Origin: Prevotella sp.
GTDB taxonomy: Bacteria; Bacteroidota; Bacteroidia; Bacteroidales; Bacteroidaceae
NCBI GenBank assembly: GCA_016283605.1
Contig: JAEENF010000283.1
Span: 1-6,470 of the forward strand
Length of the DNA: 6,470 bases
Direction of reading: 5' to 3'
How positions within the stretch are numbered: position 1 is the first letter of the stretch; every line of letters starts with the position of its first letter. The notes below the pieces were generated by a model. The model had not been told where the DNA came from. It saw only the letters and a list, made by a program, of their open reading frames with translations, and ran no database searches. Positions 6,160-6,470 of this stretch are shown in pieces. Made by a program: the position numbers and the translations under genes.

Positions 6160-6181
6160 ATCTTTATTTCAGATGATTAAT

Positions 6182-6470
6182 TTAGTCCGCAAATGTGAAG
6201 ACCAGGTCTTCGAGGGTGCAGAGGGATTGGTCTTTGAAGTCCGACTTGAAGACGAGGAAGATGGCGTGCTTGCCGGCGAGGTCCTTTTCCTTAGCCTCGT
6301 CGGAGATGCCTCCAGCCACGTCCCAGACCTTCTTGTCCATGTTGGTGGTGAGTTTCATCTCGCCGATTTTCTTGCCGCCCTGCGACTCCCAAGGACGGTC
6401 CATCCAGATCTCAATAGTGCCCTCGAGGCCTTCAGGGATGAGGCGCACGACGAGCATCAGACAGTTCGGA
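6182..6470 (-). CDS. C-terminal fragment of a probable carbohydrate-active enzyme (CBM6-like jelly roll)
   Basis: The frame is open to the right edge of the window, so only the last 95 residues are seen; the Met at 6457 is internal, not a start. Recognisable pieces are GTIEIWMDRPWESQGGKKIG, then DVAGGISD, then GKHAIFLVFKSDF and SLCTLEDLVFTF. A strand reading G-x-H-x-hydrophobic-x-V-F followed by a final beta strand is typical of the end of CBM6-like beta-sandwich modules, which in Bacteroidales often sit at the C-terminus of glycoside hydrolases such as family 43. The catalytic part is outside the window, so the enzyme family cannot be assigned. It would be secreted or periplasmic if this reading is right. 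Its stop is 22 bases before metY. Confidence 0.6.
   Translation of the reverse strand, partial: PNCLMLVVRLIPEGLEGTIEIWMDRPWESQGGKKIGEMKLTTNMDKKVWDVAGGISDEAKEKDLAGKHAIFLVFKSDFKDQSLCTLEDLVFTFAD

Noticed and set aside
5419..6180. Long plus-strand open frame (253 codons) opposite metY
   Set aside because: It lies antisense to a clearly conserved PLP enzyme, resembles no known protein and contains no recognisable motif; it is a by-product of the metY codon pattern.
6185..6225. Possible metY promoter on the minus strand (CACATTTG)
   Set aside because: The -7 element has one mismatch and no TTTG-like -33 occurs 19 bases upstream; it also falls inside coding sequence.

Overview
The window looks like a chromosomal segment from a member of the Bacteroidales, most likely Prevotella or a close relative. 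Two things point there. First, the promoter-like sites fit the Bacteroidetes pattern (TTTG, 19 bases, TAnnTTTG), with AT-rich leaders lacking clear Shine-Dalgarno sites. Second, the proteins resemble Prevotella/Bacteroides versions: L17 with a long Ala/Glu tail, an RlpA without a SPOR domain, a family I glutamate dehydrogenase, and a CBM-like tail of a carbohydrate-active enzyme. The assignment rests on recognition, not on a search.

Left part (1-1671, + strand): the end of the alpha ribosomal operon, with the last residues of S4 (rpsD), then rpoA and rplQ tightly packed, closed by an intrinsic terminator. About 35 bases further on, a consensus-like promoter starts a single-gene unit (1767-2549). 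It encodes a lipoprotein with a glycine-zipper segment, a low-complexity Asn/Asp/Tyr/Ser linker and a C-terminal domain predicted to be beta-rich. A 12-bp perfect hairpin (2553-2586) separates it from the converging minus-strand genes.

Right part (2589-6470, - strand), read from right to left: the 3' end of a probable secreted carbohydrate-active enzyme, a MetY-type O-acetylhomoserine sulfhydrylase, glutamate dehydrogenase gdhA, and an RlpA-type cell-wall protein. MetY and GdhA both belong to amino-acid and sulfur/nitrogen assimilation (homocysteine and glutamate synthesis), but gdhA appears to have its own promoter. That promoter is embedded in a 13-bp perfect inverted repeat.

Most of the window is ordinary housekeeping content, and I see no new multi-gene system. 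Three places deserve a second look: a degenerate inverted repeat pair around the rlpA start, one copy of which is translated inside its signal peptide; the dyad overlapping the gdhA promoter; and the architecture of the glycine-zipper lipoprotein. No tRNA, rRNA, CRISPR array, transposase or prophage gene is visible.
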